A stretch of 18,010 nt of DNA from Lentisphaeria bacterium (GTDB lineage: Bacteria > Verrucomicrobiota > Lentisphaeria > Victivallales > Victivallaceae). Shown in pieces: positions 1-7,039 of the stretch; the first letter of the stretch is position 1; every line of letters starts with the position of its first letter. The translations under genes were made by a program, and so were the position numbers. Where the stretch lies: NCBI GenBank assembly GCA_900768515.1, contig CAAGDG010000179.1:1-18010 (forward strand), given 5' to 3'. A model generated the notes under the pieces. That model was given only the letters and a program-made list of their open reading frames with translations. It had not been told where the DNA came from and made no database searches.

Positions 1-1
1 C

Positions 2-520
2 TGGGGATACGATCTGGTCCGTCGCGAGTACGCCGATGTGGCGGTGGTCGGAGCCGACTGTGATTTCCAGCCGCCGGCCGGGAAACTGCTGGTCAAGGAC
101 TGCATCTGCGACGCGTTCCTTCAGCAGATTCTGACCCGTCCCGACGAGTACGACGTGATCGCCACCATGAATCTCAACGGCGACTATGTTTCCGACGCGC
201 TGGCCGCCTGTGTCGGCGGAATCGGCATCGCGCCCGGCGCCAATATCAACTACACAACCGGGCATGCGCTTTTCGAGGCGACCCACGGCACCGCGCCCAA
301 ATACGCGGGGCAGGACAAGGTCAATCCGAGTTCGCTGGCGCTCTCCGGCGAGATGCTGCTGCGTCACCTCGGCTGGACCGAGGCTGCCGATCTGGTGATC
401 CGCGGAATCGAGCGTGCGATTTCCGACCGGGTGGTGACCTACGACTTTGCGCGACTGATGGAGGGGGCGCGCGAGGTGAGCTGTTCCGGTTTCGCAAAGG
501 CGGTTGTGGAACGGATGTGA
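2..520 (+). CDS. icd: Isocitrate dehydrogenase (NADP-dependent), C-terminal part
   Basis: This is the 3' part of the TCA-cycle enzyme that oxidatively decarboxylates isocitrate to 2-oxoglutarate in the cytoplasm. The gene runs off the left edge; the first full codon is at position 2 and about 172 residues are visible, against roughly 415 for the whole family protein. The visible part matches the E. coli Icd C-terminal region closely. It holds the metal-binding aspartates in LNGDYVSDALAA, the block HGTAPKYAGQDKVNP, and TYDFARLMEGA. The Lys-Tyr of APKYAG and the Tyr and Arg of TYDFARL correspond to the residues that select NADP over NAD in E. coli, so I call it NADP-dependent. The stop is TGA at 518-520. 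A perfect hairpin follows within 10 bases, suggesting the transcript ends here. An internal GTG at 38 is not the true start. Confidence 0.95.
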   Translation, partial: WGYDLVRREYADVAVVGADCDFQPPAGKLLVKDCICDAFLQQILTRPDEYDVIATMNLNGDYVSDALAACVGGIGIAPGANINYTTGHALFEATHGTAPKYAGQDKVNPSSLALSGEMLLRHLGWTEAADLVIRGIERAISDRVVTYDFARLMEGAREVSCSGFAKAVVERM

Positions 521-527
521 GTGGATC

Positions 528-560
528 GGAAGGCCGGAATCCGGCCTTCCTTCAACCTTT
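528..560 (+). terminator. Hairpin terminator candidate after icd
   Basis: A perfect 10-bp inverted repeat (arms 528-537 and 541-550, loop AAT) starts 7 bases after the icd stop. A pyrimidine-rich stretch with two short T-runs follows. The T-run is weaker than in a textbook intrinsic terminator, so it may act partly as an attenuator or RNA-stabilising stem. It lies just before the ribosome-binding site of the next gene. Confidence 0.6.
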
Positions 561-561
561 C

Positions 562-567
562 AGGAGG
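562..567 (+). promoter_or_regulatory. Shine-Dalgarno AGGAGG that fixes the EIIA-CBS start
   Basis: A full-consensus AGGAGG lies 8 bases before the ATG at 576. The reading frame stays open upstream to about 504, inside icd, but that extension would translate the hairpin and has no ribosome-binding site. The ATG at 576 is therefore chosen. Confidence 0.85.
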
Positions 568-575
568 ATGTGATT

Positions 576-1484
576 ATGAAGCTGGTCTCGATTCTGAATG
601 AAGAACTCGTGTTCACCAACGTCAACGGCGTGAGCCGGGCCGGTGTGTATACGGATCTTCTGCGGCGCGCCCAGTCTGCGCTGGATACCGCATTGAATAT
701 TGACGAGATCGTCTCCGGTATGATCGAGCGGGAGGATGCGCTTCAGCTCCCTTATGAAGGAGTGGCGTTTCCGCACCTGCGGCTTCCGCAGCTCAACGAT
801 CTCTACATCATCGTCGGGGTGCTGCCGAAGCCGGTGCAGCTGAAATCGATCGATCCGATGCAGTGCCGGCTGGTGGTGATGTCGCTGATCTCCCCGGAAA
901 CCAGCGACCTCTATCTGAAGGCGCTGGCGGCGCTGGTTCGTTTTCTGGGGGTGCCGGAGAACCGGGAGCGGCTCTGCGGAGCCGGGAGCGCGGCGGAATT
1001 GCTCGGCGTGATCCGTGAAGCGGATCTCCGGATTCGGAGTACGCTGGTCGCGGAGGATATCGTCACGCAGCCGGGCGCGGTTCTGCACGATTCGGATACG
1101 CTTTCCACGGCCCTGGACCTGTTCAGCCGGACCGATCGCGGGACGCTGCCGGTGCTTGACGGCGAGGAGCGGCTGGTCGGGGAGCTGACGGCGATGGACG
1201 TTCTTACAAGATTCATTCCGGAGTACATCTTCCGGATGGACAATCTCGATTTCCTGACCAGTTTTGAACCGTTCAACCGGATCTTTCAGGAGGAGAATCT
1301 GCAGAGTGTCCGCGATTACATGCGTGAGCCTTCGCTGCAGGTGACTCCGGAGACTCCGCTGATTCAGTTCACGGTCAAGATGGTGAAGAATCATGTGAAC
1401 ACTTGTTTTGTCGTCGACTCCAGCCGGCACTTCAAGGGGGAAATCATGGTTAAACACATAGTGAAAAAAGTTCTGCGCGGGTAA
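576..1484 (+). CDS. PTS EIIA (Ntr/fructose type)-CBS domain regulatory protein
   Basis: This 302-residue protein appears to be a soluble regulator rather than a sugar-transport component. Residues 1-150 form a PTS EIIA type-2 domain like PtsN. The motif GVAFPHLR contains His67, which aligns with the histidine that accepts phosphate from HPr/NPr. Residues 157-302 form a CBS-domain pair (first around 157-213, second around 245-302), a module that usually binds adenine nucleotides. No membrane segment or EIIB/EIIC domain is visible. The stop is 6 bases before the start of an ArsB/NhaD-type permease, so co-transcription and probably coupled translation are likely. Known EIIA-Ntr proteins control potassium and other ion transport, so I infer that it gates the permease in response to phosphorylation or nucleotide state. 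The domain calls are firm; the target is inference. Confidence 0.85.
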   Translation: MKLVSILNEELVFTNVNGVSRAGVYTDLLRRAQSALDTALNIDEIVSGMIEREDALQLPYEGVAFPHLRLPQLNDLYIIVGVLPKPVQLKSIDPMQCRLVVMSLISPETSDLYLKALAALVRFLGVPENRERLCGAGSAAELLGVIREADLRIRSTLVAEDIVTQPGAVLHDSDTLSTALDLFSRTDRGTLPVLDGEERLVGELTAMDVLTRFIPEYIFRMDNLDFLTSFEPFNRIFQEENLQSVRDYMREPSLQVTPETPLIQFTVKMVKNHVNTCFVVDSSRHFKGEIMVKHIVKKVLRG

Positions 1485-1490
1485 GAGAAG

Positions 1491-2945
1491 ATGGCTTTCT
1501 GGTTTGGTACTGTTGTTTTTTTCGGCACTTATGTGCTGATCGCCTCTGAGAAGATTCATAAAACGGTGGCGGCCCTGCTCGGGGCTGCGCTGATGATGCT
1601 GGTGATTCTGCCCGGTCCCGGTCACGAGGGCGGATCTGCTCCGAAACCGGCCACTGTGACGGTGGAGGAATCCGCTTCCGCCAATCCGGGGACGAGCGGA
1701 CAGCTCGCCGCGGTCGAGCAGGAACTTGCCGCCATTGACGGTGAAACGCTCAAGGCGGCGGAGAAGTATTCCAAGCTCGACACCTTTGCCCGCTACTCCA
1801 ACTTTGACGTGGTGTTCACGCTGGCCGGCATGATGCTGCTGGTCAATCTGCTCAGCGGAACCGGTCTTTTTCAGTATGTCGCGATCCGGTGTGCCAAGCT
1901 CGCCAAGGGGTTGCCGATCCGGACGATGGTGCTGCTGGTGTTTGCAACCGCGTTTCTGTCGGCGTTTCTCGACAACGTGACGACGATTCTGCTGGTGGCC
2001 CCGGTCACGCTGCTGGTGGCCAACGAGCTGGGCGTTCCGCCGGTGCCGTTCCTGATGGCCGAGACCATGGCGTCGAACATCGGCGGTACGGCGACGCTGA
2101 TCGGCGATCCGCCGAACCTGATCATCGGTTCGGTGGCGAACCTGGACTTCATGGCGTTCATCATCAACCTGACGCCCTTCATTCTGGCGGTGATGGTGGT
2201 TTACTGCATCGCTCTCTGGATCCACTACTCCAAGCGGATGCACGTGACGGTGGAAAAACGCGCGCTGATCATGGAACTCAATGAGAACGCCGCGATCACC
2301 GACCGCTCCAACCTGCGGCGCGGCGGGATCGTGATGATTCTGACCATCATCGGGTTTCTGGTGCACGGCGCAGTGGGAATCCAGCCCTGCGTGGTTGCGA
2401 TGACCGGCGCGGCGCTGGCGCTGGCGATCTGCAAGGTGGACATCGACCATGCGCTGGAGAAGATCGAATGGAGCACGCTGTTCTTCTTTATGGCGCTGTT
2501 CATTCTGGTCTGCGGTGCGGAGGAGTGCGGGCTGATGGCGAAAATCGGCGGTGTGCTGCAGCTGATGGGCGATTGGCCGGTGCCGGTGATCGTGCTGGTG
2601 ATCATGTGGGGCAGCGCGCTGGCGGCGGCGGTCATGAACAACGTCTCCTTCACCGCGGCGATGGTCACGGTGGTGGCCAGTTTCATCAGTGTGACTCCGG
2701 CGTTCCGCGACAGTGTCCCGTGCCAGCATCTGCTCTGGTGGGGACTGGCGCTGTCGGTCTGTCTCGGCGGCAATGCGTCGCTGGTGGGCGCGGCGGCCAA
2801 CCTGGTGACGGTCGGCATTGCCGGGAAGAACGGACACAAGGTTACGTTCGGACAGTTTCTCGGTTACGGCGTGCCGGTCGCGGTCGGCAGCATGGTGCTG
2901 GCGTCGATCTACATTCTGGTCCGCTACTACCTGGTCTGCCGCTGA
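1491..2945 (+). CDS. ArsB/NhaD (SLC13/IT superfamily) ion permease
   Basis: This is a 484-residue polytopic inner-membrane transporter. The first half carries DNVTT (161-165) and SNIGGTATLIGDPPN (195-209), hallmarks of the ArsB/NhaD/P-protein branch of the ion transporter superfamily. The second half carries the matching repeat elements MNNVSFTAAMV and LGGNASLVGAAANLVTVG, as expected for two inverted repeats. About 10-12 membrane helices are apparent. The substrate cannot be read from sequence: Na+/H+ exchange, arsenite or a dicarboxylate are all possible, and Na+/H+ exchange fits the GDPPN signature best. A hydrophilic insert of about 60 residues (roughly 42-103), Ala/Glu/Ser-rich, separates TM1 from TM2, where relatives usually have a short loop. 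The start ATG is 6 bases after the EIIA-CBS stop and the ribosome-binding site is weak, consistent with coupling. The GNAT gene begins 3 bases after the stop. Confidence 0.85.
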   Translation: MAFWFGTVVFFGTYVLIASEKIHKTVAALLGAALMMLVILPGPGHEGGSAPKPATVTVEESASANPGTSGQLAAVEQELAAIDGETLKAAEKYSKLDTFARYSNFDVVFTLAGMMLLVNLLSGTGLFQYVAIRCAKLAKGLPIRTMVLLVFATAFLSAFLDNVTTILLVAPVTLLVANELGVPPVPFLMAETMASNIGGTATLIGDPPNLIIGSVANLDFMAFIINLTPFILAVMVVYCIALWIHYSKRMHVTVEKRALIMELNENAAITDRSNLRRGGIVMILTIIGFLVHGAVGIQPCVVAMTGAALALAICKVDIDHALEKIEWSTLFFFMALFILVCGAEECGLMAKIGGVLQLMGDWPVPVIVLVIMWGSALAAAVMNNVSFTAAMVTVVASFISVTPAFRDSVPCQHLLWWGLALSVCLGGNASLVGAAANLVTVGIAGKNGHKVTFGQFLGYGVPVAVGSMVLASIYILVRYYLVCR

Positions 2946-2948
2946 GAT

Positions 2949-3359
2949 ATGGCGCTGGAACTGCGGTTTCTCGACAGCATCGACGACGCCGGGAAGGCGG
3001 AGCTTGCGACGCTTTACCGGCTGGTCGGCTGGATCGGTCCGGAGGATGGGGACGACTTTCTGAGGGGGGTGGTCTCCGGGTCTCTGCTCTTTGGCGCCGC
3101 ATTTGACGGGAAGCGCATTGTCGGTTGCGGCCGGGTGATTTCGGACGGGGTTTCCGACGCGTATCTGCAGGACATCGCGGTTCATCCGGATTGGCGGCGG
3201 CAGGGCGTGGGCGGTCGGATCGTCCGGTTTCTGACCGATGAACTCCGCCGGCGCGGGATCGACTGGATCGGCCTGGTCGGAGTGCCGGGAACTGAGCGTT
3301 TCTATCCGGAGCAGGGGTTTGAGGCGGTGCCGGGGTACACATTCTACCGGCTGAAATAG
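2949..3359 (+). CDS. GNAT family N-acetyltransferase
   Basis: This 136-residue protein is a single-domain acetyltransferase. The central strand and loop LQDIAVHPDWRRQGVGGRI (73-91) is the acetyl-CoA pyrophosphate-binding motif A, with the Q/R-x-x-G-x-G/A signature at RRQGVG. Near the C terminus, FYPEQGF (118-124) matches the common GNAT motif B. It is cytoplasmic, with no signal or membrane segment. The acceptor is unknown. The gene starts 3 bases after the permease stop and is followed by a hairpin terminator, so it is the last gene of this three-gene unit. Whether it modifies the EIIA-CBS/permease pair or is an unrelated passenger cannot be told from sequence. Confidence 0.85.
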   Translation: MALELRFLDSIDDAGKAELATLYRLVGWIGPEDGDDFLRGVVSGSLLFGAAFDGKRIVGCGRVISDGVSDAYLQDIAVHPDWRRQGVGGRIVRFLTDELRRRGIDWIGLVGVPGTERFYPEQGFEAVPGYTFYRLK

Positions 3360-3378
3360 AGTGTGCGAGAGAGGGGAG

Positions 3379-3412
3379 CCGGGCGGCGTTGCCGTCCGGT
3401 TTCATCTCATTG
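3379..3412 (+). terminator. Intrinsic terminator after the GNAT gene
   Basis: A 9-bp GC-rich stem (arms 3379-3387 and 3391-3399, one G-T wobble, loop GTT) is followed by a T-rich stretch beginning at 3400. It lies about 20 bases after the GNAT stop and ends the EIIA-CBS/permease/GNAT unit. The remainder of the 183-base gap up to pdxJ should hold the pdxJ promoter, but I see no convincing -35/-10 pair there. Confidence 0.65.
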
Positions 3413-3530
3413 TGTTTCCGGAGGGCGCGTATTTCCGGGGAAAAGGATGTTTCAGAAACGTGCCCGTCTGACCTTCCGGTCGGGTTCCGGTCCGGCGGCC
3501 GGCGCAGGAGTGTTTTCATCTCAGCAGAGA

Positions 3531-3537
3531 GGAGGAG
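3531..3537 (+). promoter_or_regulatory. Shine-Dalgarno GGAGGAG that fixes the pdxJ start
   Basis: A strong purine-rich site lies 5 bases before the ATG at 3543. The frame is open upstream to 3363, but that extension is Arg/Gly-rich and crosses the terminator region. PdxJ homologues begin at the MLNLGVNIDH equivalent, so 3543 is the start. Confidence 0.85.
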
Positions 3538-3542
3538 CCATC

Positions 3543-4262
3543 ATGCTGAATCTTGGAGTGAATATTGATCATGTCGCCACCGTGCGTCAGGCGCGTCTGG
3601 CGAATTCGCCGAAACCGATCGAGGCCGCGCGTCTGGCGGAAGCGGCCGGAGCCTGGGGGATCACCGCGCATCTGCGGGAGGATCGCCGCCACATTCAGGA
3701 CGCCGACATCGAGGAGCTGGCGGCCGGCGTCGGCCGGTTGAACATGGAGATGGCGGTCACCCCGGAAATGGTGGAGATCGCCACCCGGGTGCGTCCGCAC
3801 AGCTCCTGCCTGGTTCCGGAGAAGCGGGCGGAACTGACGACCGAGGGGGGGCTGGACGTCGCCGGGCAGCTTGCCAAAGTGCGTGACACGGTTCAAAAAC
3901 TGCACGGGGCGGGAATCGTGGTCAGTTTGTTCATCGATCCGGAGATCGTCCAGCTCAACGCGGCGCGGGCGGTCGGCGCCGATTACGTGGAACTGCACAC
4001 CGGCACTTATTCCAACACCACCGGCGCGGCGCGGGCTGCGGAGCTTAACCGGTTGAAGGTGGCCGCGGAATACGCCCACGAACTCGGCATCCGGGTCAAT
4101 GCCGGGCACGGCATCGATTATGAAAACATCGACGGAATTCTGACGGTTCCCCACCTCTGCGAACTCAACATCGGGCACAGCATCGTCGGCCGTGCGATCA
4201 TGGTCGGCATGGAACAGGCGGTGCGCGAGATGATCGAACGGATGAAAAATTACTCTTTCTGA
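3543..4262 (+). CDS. pdxJ: Pyridoxine 5'-phosphate synthase
   Basis: PdxJ condenses 1-deoxy-D-xylulose 5-phosphate with 3-amino-2-oxopropyl phosphate to form pyridoxine 5'-phosphate, the ring-closing step of DXP-dependent vitamin B6 synthesis. The protein is 239 residues, the usual family length of about 240, and forms a single TIM barrel in the cytoplasm. Family signatures are NIDHVATVRQAR near the N terminus, ITAHLREDRRHI with His43, NMEMA with Glu69, and NAGHG with His189. These three correspond to the catalytic His, Glu and His of E. coli PdxJ (His45, Glu72, His193). LHTGTYS and NIGHSIVGRAI are the phosphate-binding end of the barrel. It is followed 25 bases later by murJ and then by pdxB, so it probably heads a three-gene unit containing two B6 pathway steps. 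Confidence 0.96.
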   Translation: MLNLGVNIDHVATVRQARLANSPKPIEAARLAEAAGAWGITAHLREDRRHIQDADIEELAAGVGRLNMEMAVTPEMVEIATRVRPHSSCLVPEKRAELTTEGGLDVAGQLAKVRDTVQKLHGAGIVVSLFIDPEIVQLNAARAVGADYVELHTGTYSNTTGAARAAELNRLKVAAEYAHELGIRVNAGHGIDYENIDGILTVPHLCELNIGHSIVGRAIMVGMEQAVREMIERMKNYSF

Positions 4263-4287
4263 CGGTTTTCGGGGAAGGTACGGGGTG

Positions 4288-5895
4288 ATGGGAAATCCGG
4301 GGATCCTGCGAAGTTCCTTCGGCGTCTCGCTGGCCACGCTGCTGAGCCGGGTGCTCGGGCTGGTCCGGGTGATGTTCGAGGCGCGGGTGCTCGGCGGCGG
4401 GAGCGTCGCCAGCGCCTGGTTTCTCGCATTTGCGATCCCGAACCTCTTCCGGCGGCTGCTGGGCGAGGGGGCGCTCGGCACCGCGCTGATTCCGGTGGTC
4501 TCCCAGATTGAGCGGGACCATGGTTCGGAACAGGTCCGGCGCGATCTTGCGGTGGTGTTCAGCGCACTGAGCCTGGTGCTGGCGGCGGTGGTGATCGTCG
4601 TTTCCGGAGCTGCCTGGCTGCTGCGGCGGTTGTTTGAGCCCGGGGGAGCGTTGGCGGAACAGTTTCCGGTGCTGGGCAGCGAACGGATCCAGCTGGCACT
4701 GTGGCTGCTGCCGCTGCTGATGCCCTATGCGTTTTTCATCTGCCTGATCGGGGTGGTGGGCGCGGTGCTCAATACTCGCCGGGTATTTGTACTGCCGGCG
4801 CTGGGGGCGCTTCTGCTGAATCTCTTTTTGATCGGGGGGCTGGCTGCGGCGTTTTTGCGCGGCGTCGAGCCGGCGCATCTTCCGGAATTTCTGCCGGTGC
4901 TGGCGGTGCTGGTGCTTTTGTCCGGCATGATCCAGTTGCTGCTGATGCTGTTTCTGTTGCATCGGCAGGGGCGTTTCCCGCTGCTGAGCCGGAAGTCGTT
5001 CCGGAATACCGGGGTTTTGAAACAGCTCTGGACGCTGGTGTTGCCGAATATGCTCAGCGGCGCCGCGCTGCAGGTCAGTTTCCTGGTCGACCGTTCGCTG
5101 GCGATCTGTCTTGGCCCGCAGGCGGTGCCGGCGCTGACCAACGTGGACCGGCTGGTCGACCTCCCGATCGGAATCTTCGCCATAGCGCTGAGCTCGGTTC
5201 TGATGGTCAATATGTCGCACTCCGCGGCGCGCGGCGATCAGACCGAGATTGCGGAAAGTCTGATTTTCAGTCTCCGCCACGTCTATTTCATCTGCATCCC
5301 GATGGCGGCGTTGATGGTGGGGTTCTGGGAGCCGATGATCCGGCTGCTCTGCCTCGGCGGGAATTACACCGAAAGCGACCTCGAGGCGACCCGTTTCGTC
5401 GCCATCTTCTACGGTGCCGGGATTCCGGCATTCTGCGCGATCAAGATGCTGCTGCCGGTCTTCTACGCGCGCCGCAAGATGCTGATTCCGCTCTATTCGA
5501 GTCTGACCGCGATTGTGGTGAACCTGGTGTTGAACCTGATACTGATGTGGCACCTGCGGCAGGGGGGGATCGCGCTGGCGACGGTTCTTTCCTCGATGCT
5601 GAACAATTTCATCCTCTACCGCTGCCTGCGCCGGGAGGGGTTCGATCTGCGGCCGGGAGTGCTCGGACGCACCTTCCTGCGCTCGCTGGTGCTGGCGGCG
5701 GCGACGGCGGGGGTGCTCCATCTTCTCTATCCCTTCTGGCGGACGGCGCTGACCTTCCGCGGAGTCGGGGAGCTGCCGGCCTTTCTGCTTCTTCTGCTCC
5801 TGTTCGGCGGACTCTATCTCGGCGGATCACTGCTCTGCCGGGCGCCGGAGGTCCGGGAGCTTTTCTCTCTCCTGCGCCGCCGTCGCGCGGCCTGA
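4288..5895 (+). CDS. murJ: Lipid II flippase MurJ
   Basis: MurJ moves the peptidoglycan precursor lipid II across the inner membrane and belongs to the MOP superfamily. The protein is 535 residues, within the usual 500-550 range, and hydrophobic throughout, fitting the typical 14 helices. The N-terminal signature SRVLGLVRVMF followed by FAIPNLFRRLLGEGALGTALIPV is characteristic of MviN/MurJ; the arginines in these segments correspond to cavity residues needed for lipid II binding in studied homologues. The ATG at 4288 is preferred over the in-frame GTG one codon earlier because GGAAGG at 4273-4278 sits 9 bases before it. It lies between pdxJ and pdxB, with 25 and 19 bases of spacing. A second peptidoglycan gene, murC, is in the window on the opposite strand. 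Confidence 0.94.
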   Translation: MGNPGILRSSFGVSLATLLSRVLGLVRVMFEARVLGGGSVASAWFLAFAIPNLFRRLLGEGALGTALIPVVSQIERDHGSEQVRRDLAVVFSALSLVLAAVVIVVSGAAWLLRRLFEPGGALAEQFPVLGSERIQLALWLLPLLMPYAFFICLIGVVGAVLNTRRVFVLPALGALLLNLFLIGGLAAAFLRGVEPAHLPEFLPVLAVLVLLSGMIQLLLMLFLLHRQGRFPLLSRKSFRNTGVLKQLWTLVLPNMLSGAALQVSFLVDRSLAICLGPQAVPALTNVDRLVDLPIGIFAIALSSVLMVNMSHSAARGDQTEIAESLIFSLRHVYFICIPMAALMVGFWEPMIRLLCLGGNYTESDLEATRFVAIFYGAGIPAFCAIKMLLPVFYARRKMLIPLYSSLTAIVVNLVLNLILMWHLRQGGIALATVLSSMLNNFILYRCLRREGFDLRPGVLGRTFLRSLVLAAATAGVLHLLYPFWRTALTFRGVGELPAFLLLLLLFGGLYLGGSLLCRAPEVRELFSLLRRRRAA

Positions 5896-5914
5896 GCCAT
5901 CCGGGAGGAATCGT

Positions 5915-7039
5915 ATGAAGTCTGAGTTGAAGATCGTGGCGGATGACAAAATTCCGTTTCTGCGCGGTGTGCTGGAGCCGTACGCCCGGGTCGTCTACCT
6001 GCCGGGCGGCGCAATCACTCCCGCCGACGTTGCCGATGCCGATGGATTGATCACCCGGACCCGGACCTGCTGTGACGCCCGGCTGCTGGCGGACTCCCGC
6101 GTCCGCTGTATCGCGACCGCCACCATCGGTTTTGACCACCTCGATGTCGCCTGGCTCGAATCGCGTGGCATCTCCTGGGGAAACGCCCCCGGCTGCAACG
6201 CGGCTGGGGTCGCGCAGTATCTGGCGGCGGTGCTGACCGATTCCGGAGAGCCGCTCGCCGGACGCACCCTCGGCGTGGTCGGCGTCGGAAATGTCGGGAG
6301 CCGGGTGGCGGAGGTCGGACGGGCGCTCGGAATGCGGGTGCTGCTCTCGGATCCCCCCCGGGCGGAACGCGGGGATGCCGGGGAGTTTCTGCCGCTGGAG
6401 ACGCTGGTCCGGGAGTCGGACGTTCTGAGCTTCCACGTGCCGATGGTGCGGGAAGGGCGCTGGCCGACCTTCCATCTTGCGGACGGCGCACTCTTTGCCG
6501 GGTTGAAACCGGGGGCGACGGTGGTCAATTCCTCGCGCGGCGGCGTGGTGGAGGGCGACGCATTGAAACAGGCGCTGCGCTCCGGCCGGGTGGCCCGGGC
6601 GGTGCTCGACGTCTGGGAGCACGAACCGGCGATCGATCCGGAACTTCACCGTCTGGTGGAGATCGGCACCCCGCACATCGCCGGCTATTCCACCGACGGC
6701 AAGGCGAACGGGACCGCGATGGCGGTGCGGCAGATCGCCCGCTTTTTCGGCATCGCGCCGCTGGAGCAGTGGCGTCCTGCGGAACTGCCGGAACCGGAAC
6801 GGCCGCGGATCGAGCTGGACGCCTCGATGCCGGAACCGGAGCAGCTGCGCGACGCGGTGCGCCGCAGCTATGAGATTCGCTTCGACGACCGGATGCTGCG
6901 GGAGGACCCGGCCGGGTTCGAACGGCAGCGCGGCTCTTACCGGATCCGGCGGGAGTTCCCCGCCTTCACCGTGAGCGGCGGTTCTCCCGCGGTGCGCCGG
7001 CGGCTTGCCCGGCTGGGGTTTCAGCTTCAGCAGTCGTAA
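5915..7039 (+). CDS. pdxB: Erythronate-4-phosphate dehydrogenase
   Basis: PdxB oxidises 4-phospho-D-erythronate in the branch that supplies the amino donor half of pyridoxine phosphate. The protein is 374 residues against 378 in E. coli. Visible parts are a D-2-hydroxyacid dehydrogenase catalytic domain, a Rossmann motif GVGNVG (123-128), and the catalytic trio Arg208 in NSSRGG, Glu237 in DVWEHEP and His254 in TPHIAGYS, at the same numbers as I recall for E. coli PdxB. The C-terminal region from about 298, including YEIRFDDRMLRE and RGSYRIRREF, is the PdxB-specific dimerisation domain (DUF3410), which separates it from other hydroxyacid dehydrogenases. GGGAGG at 5903-5908 is 6 bases before the ATG. 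It shares the unit with pdxJ and murJ. Its last 13 bases overlap the end of the opposite-strand gene. Confidence 0.94.
   Translation: MKSELKIVADDKIPFLRGVLEPYARVVYLPGGAITPADVADADGLITRTRTCCDARLLADSRVRCIATATIGFDHLDVAWLESRGISWGNAPGCNAAGVAQYLAAVLTDSGEPLAGRTLGVVGVGNVGSRVAEVGRALGMRVLLSDPPRAERGDAGEFLPLETLVRESDVLSFHVPMVREGRWPTFHLADGALFAGLKPGATVVNSSRGGVVEGDALKQALRSGRVARAVLDVWEHEPAIDPELHRLVEIGTPHIAGYSTDGKANGTAMAVRQIARFFGIAPLEQWRPAELPEPERPRIELDASMPEPEQLRDAVRRSYEIRFDDRMLREDPAGFERQRGSYRIRREFPAFTVSGGSPAVRRRLARLGFQLQQS

Noticed and set aside
552..3185. 877-residue open frame on the minus strand opposite the EIIA-CBS, permease and GNAT genes
   Set aside because: It mirrors well-recognised plus-strand genes and translates to Arg/His/Gln-rich sequence with no recognisable domain, the usual antisense shadow in GC-rich DNA.
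3449..3459. Small palindrome GTTTC-A-GAAAC upstream of pdxJ
   Set aside because: The 5-bp arms are too short to separate from chance, and no promoter elements are nearby.
3363..3542. N-terminal extension of pdxJ
   Set aside because: It crosses the terminator and intergenic gap, is Arg/Gly-rich, and PdxJ homologues begin at the ATG at 3543, which has a strong Shine-Dalgarno.
4198..5721. 507-residue minus-strand frame opposite murJ
   Set aside because: The composition is His/Gln/Arg-rich with no motifs, and murJ on the other strand is unmistakable.
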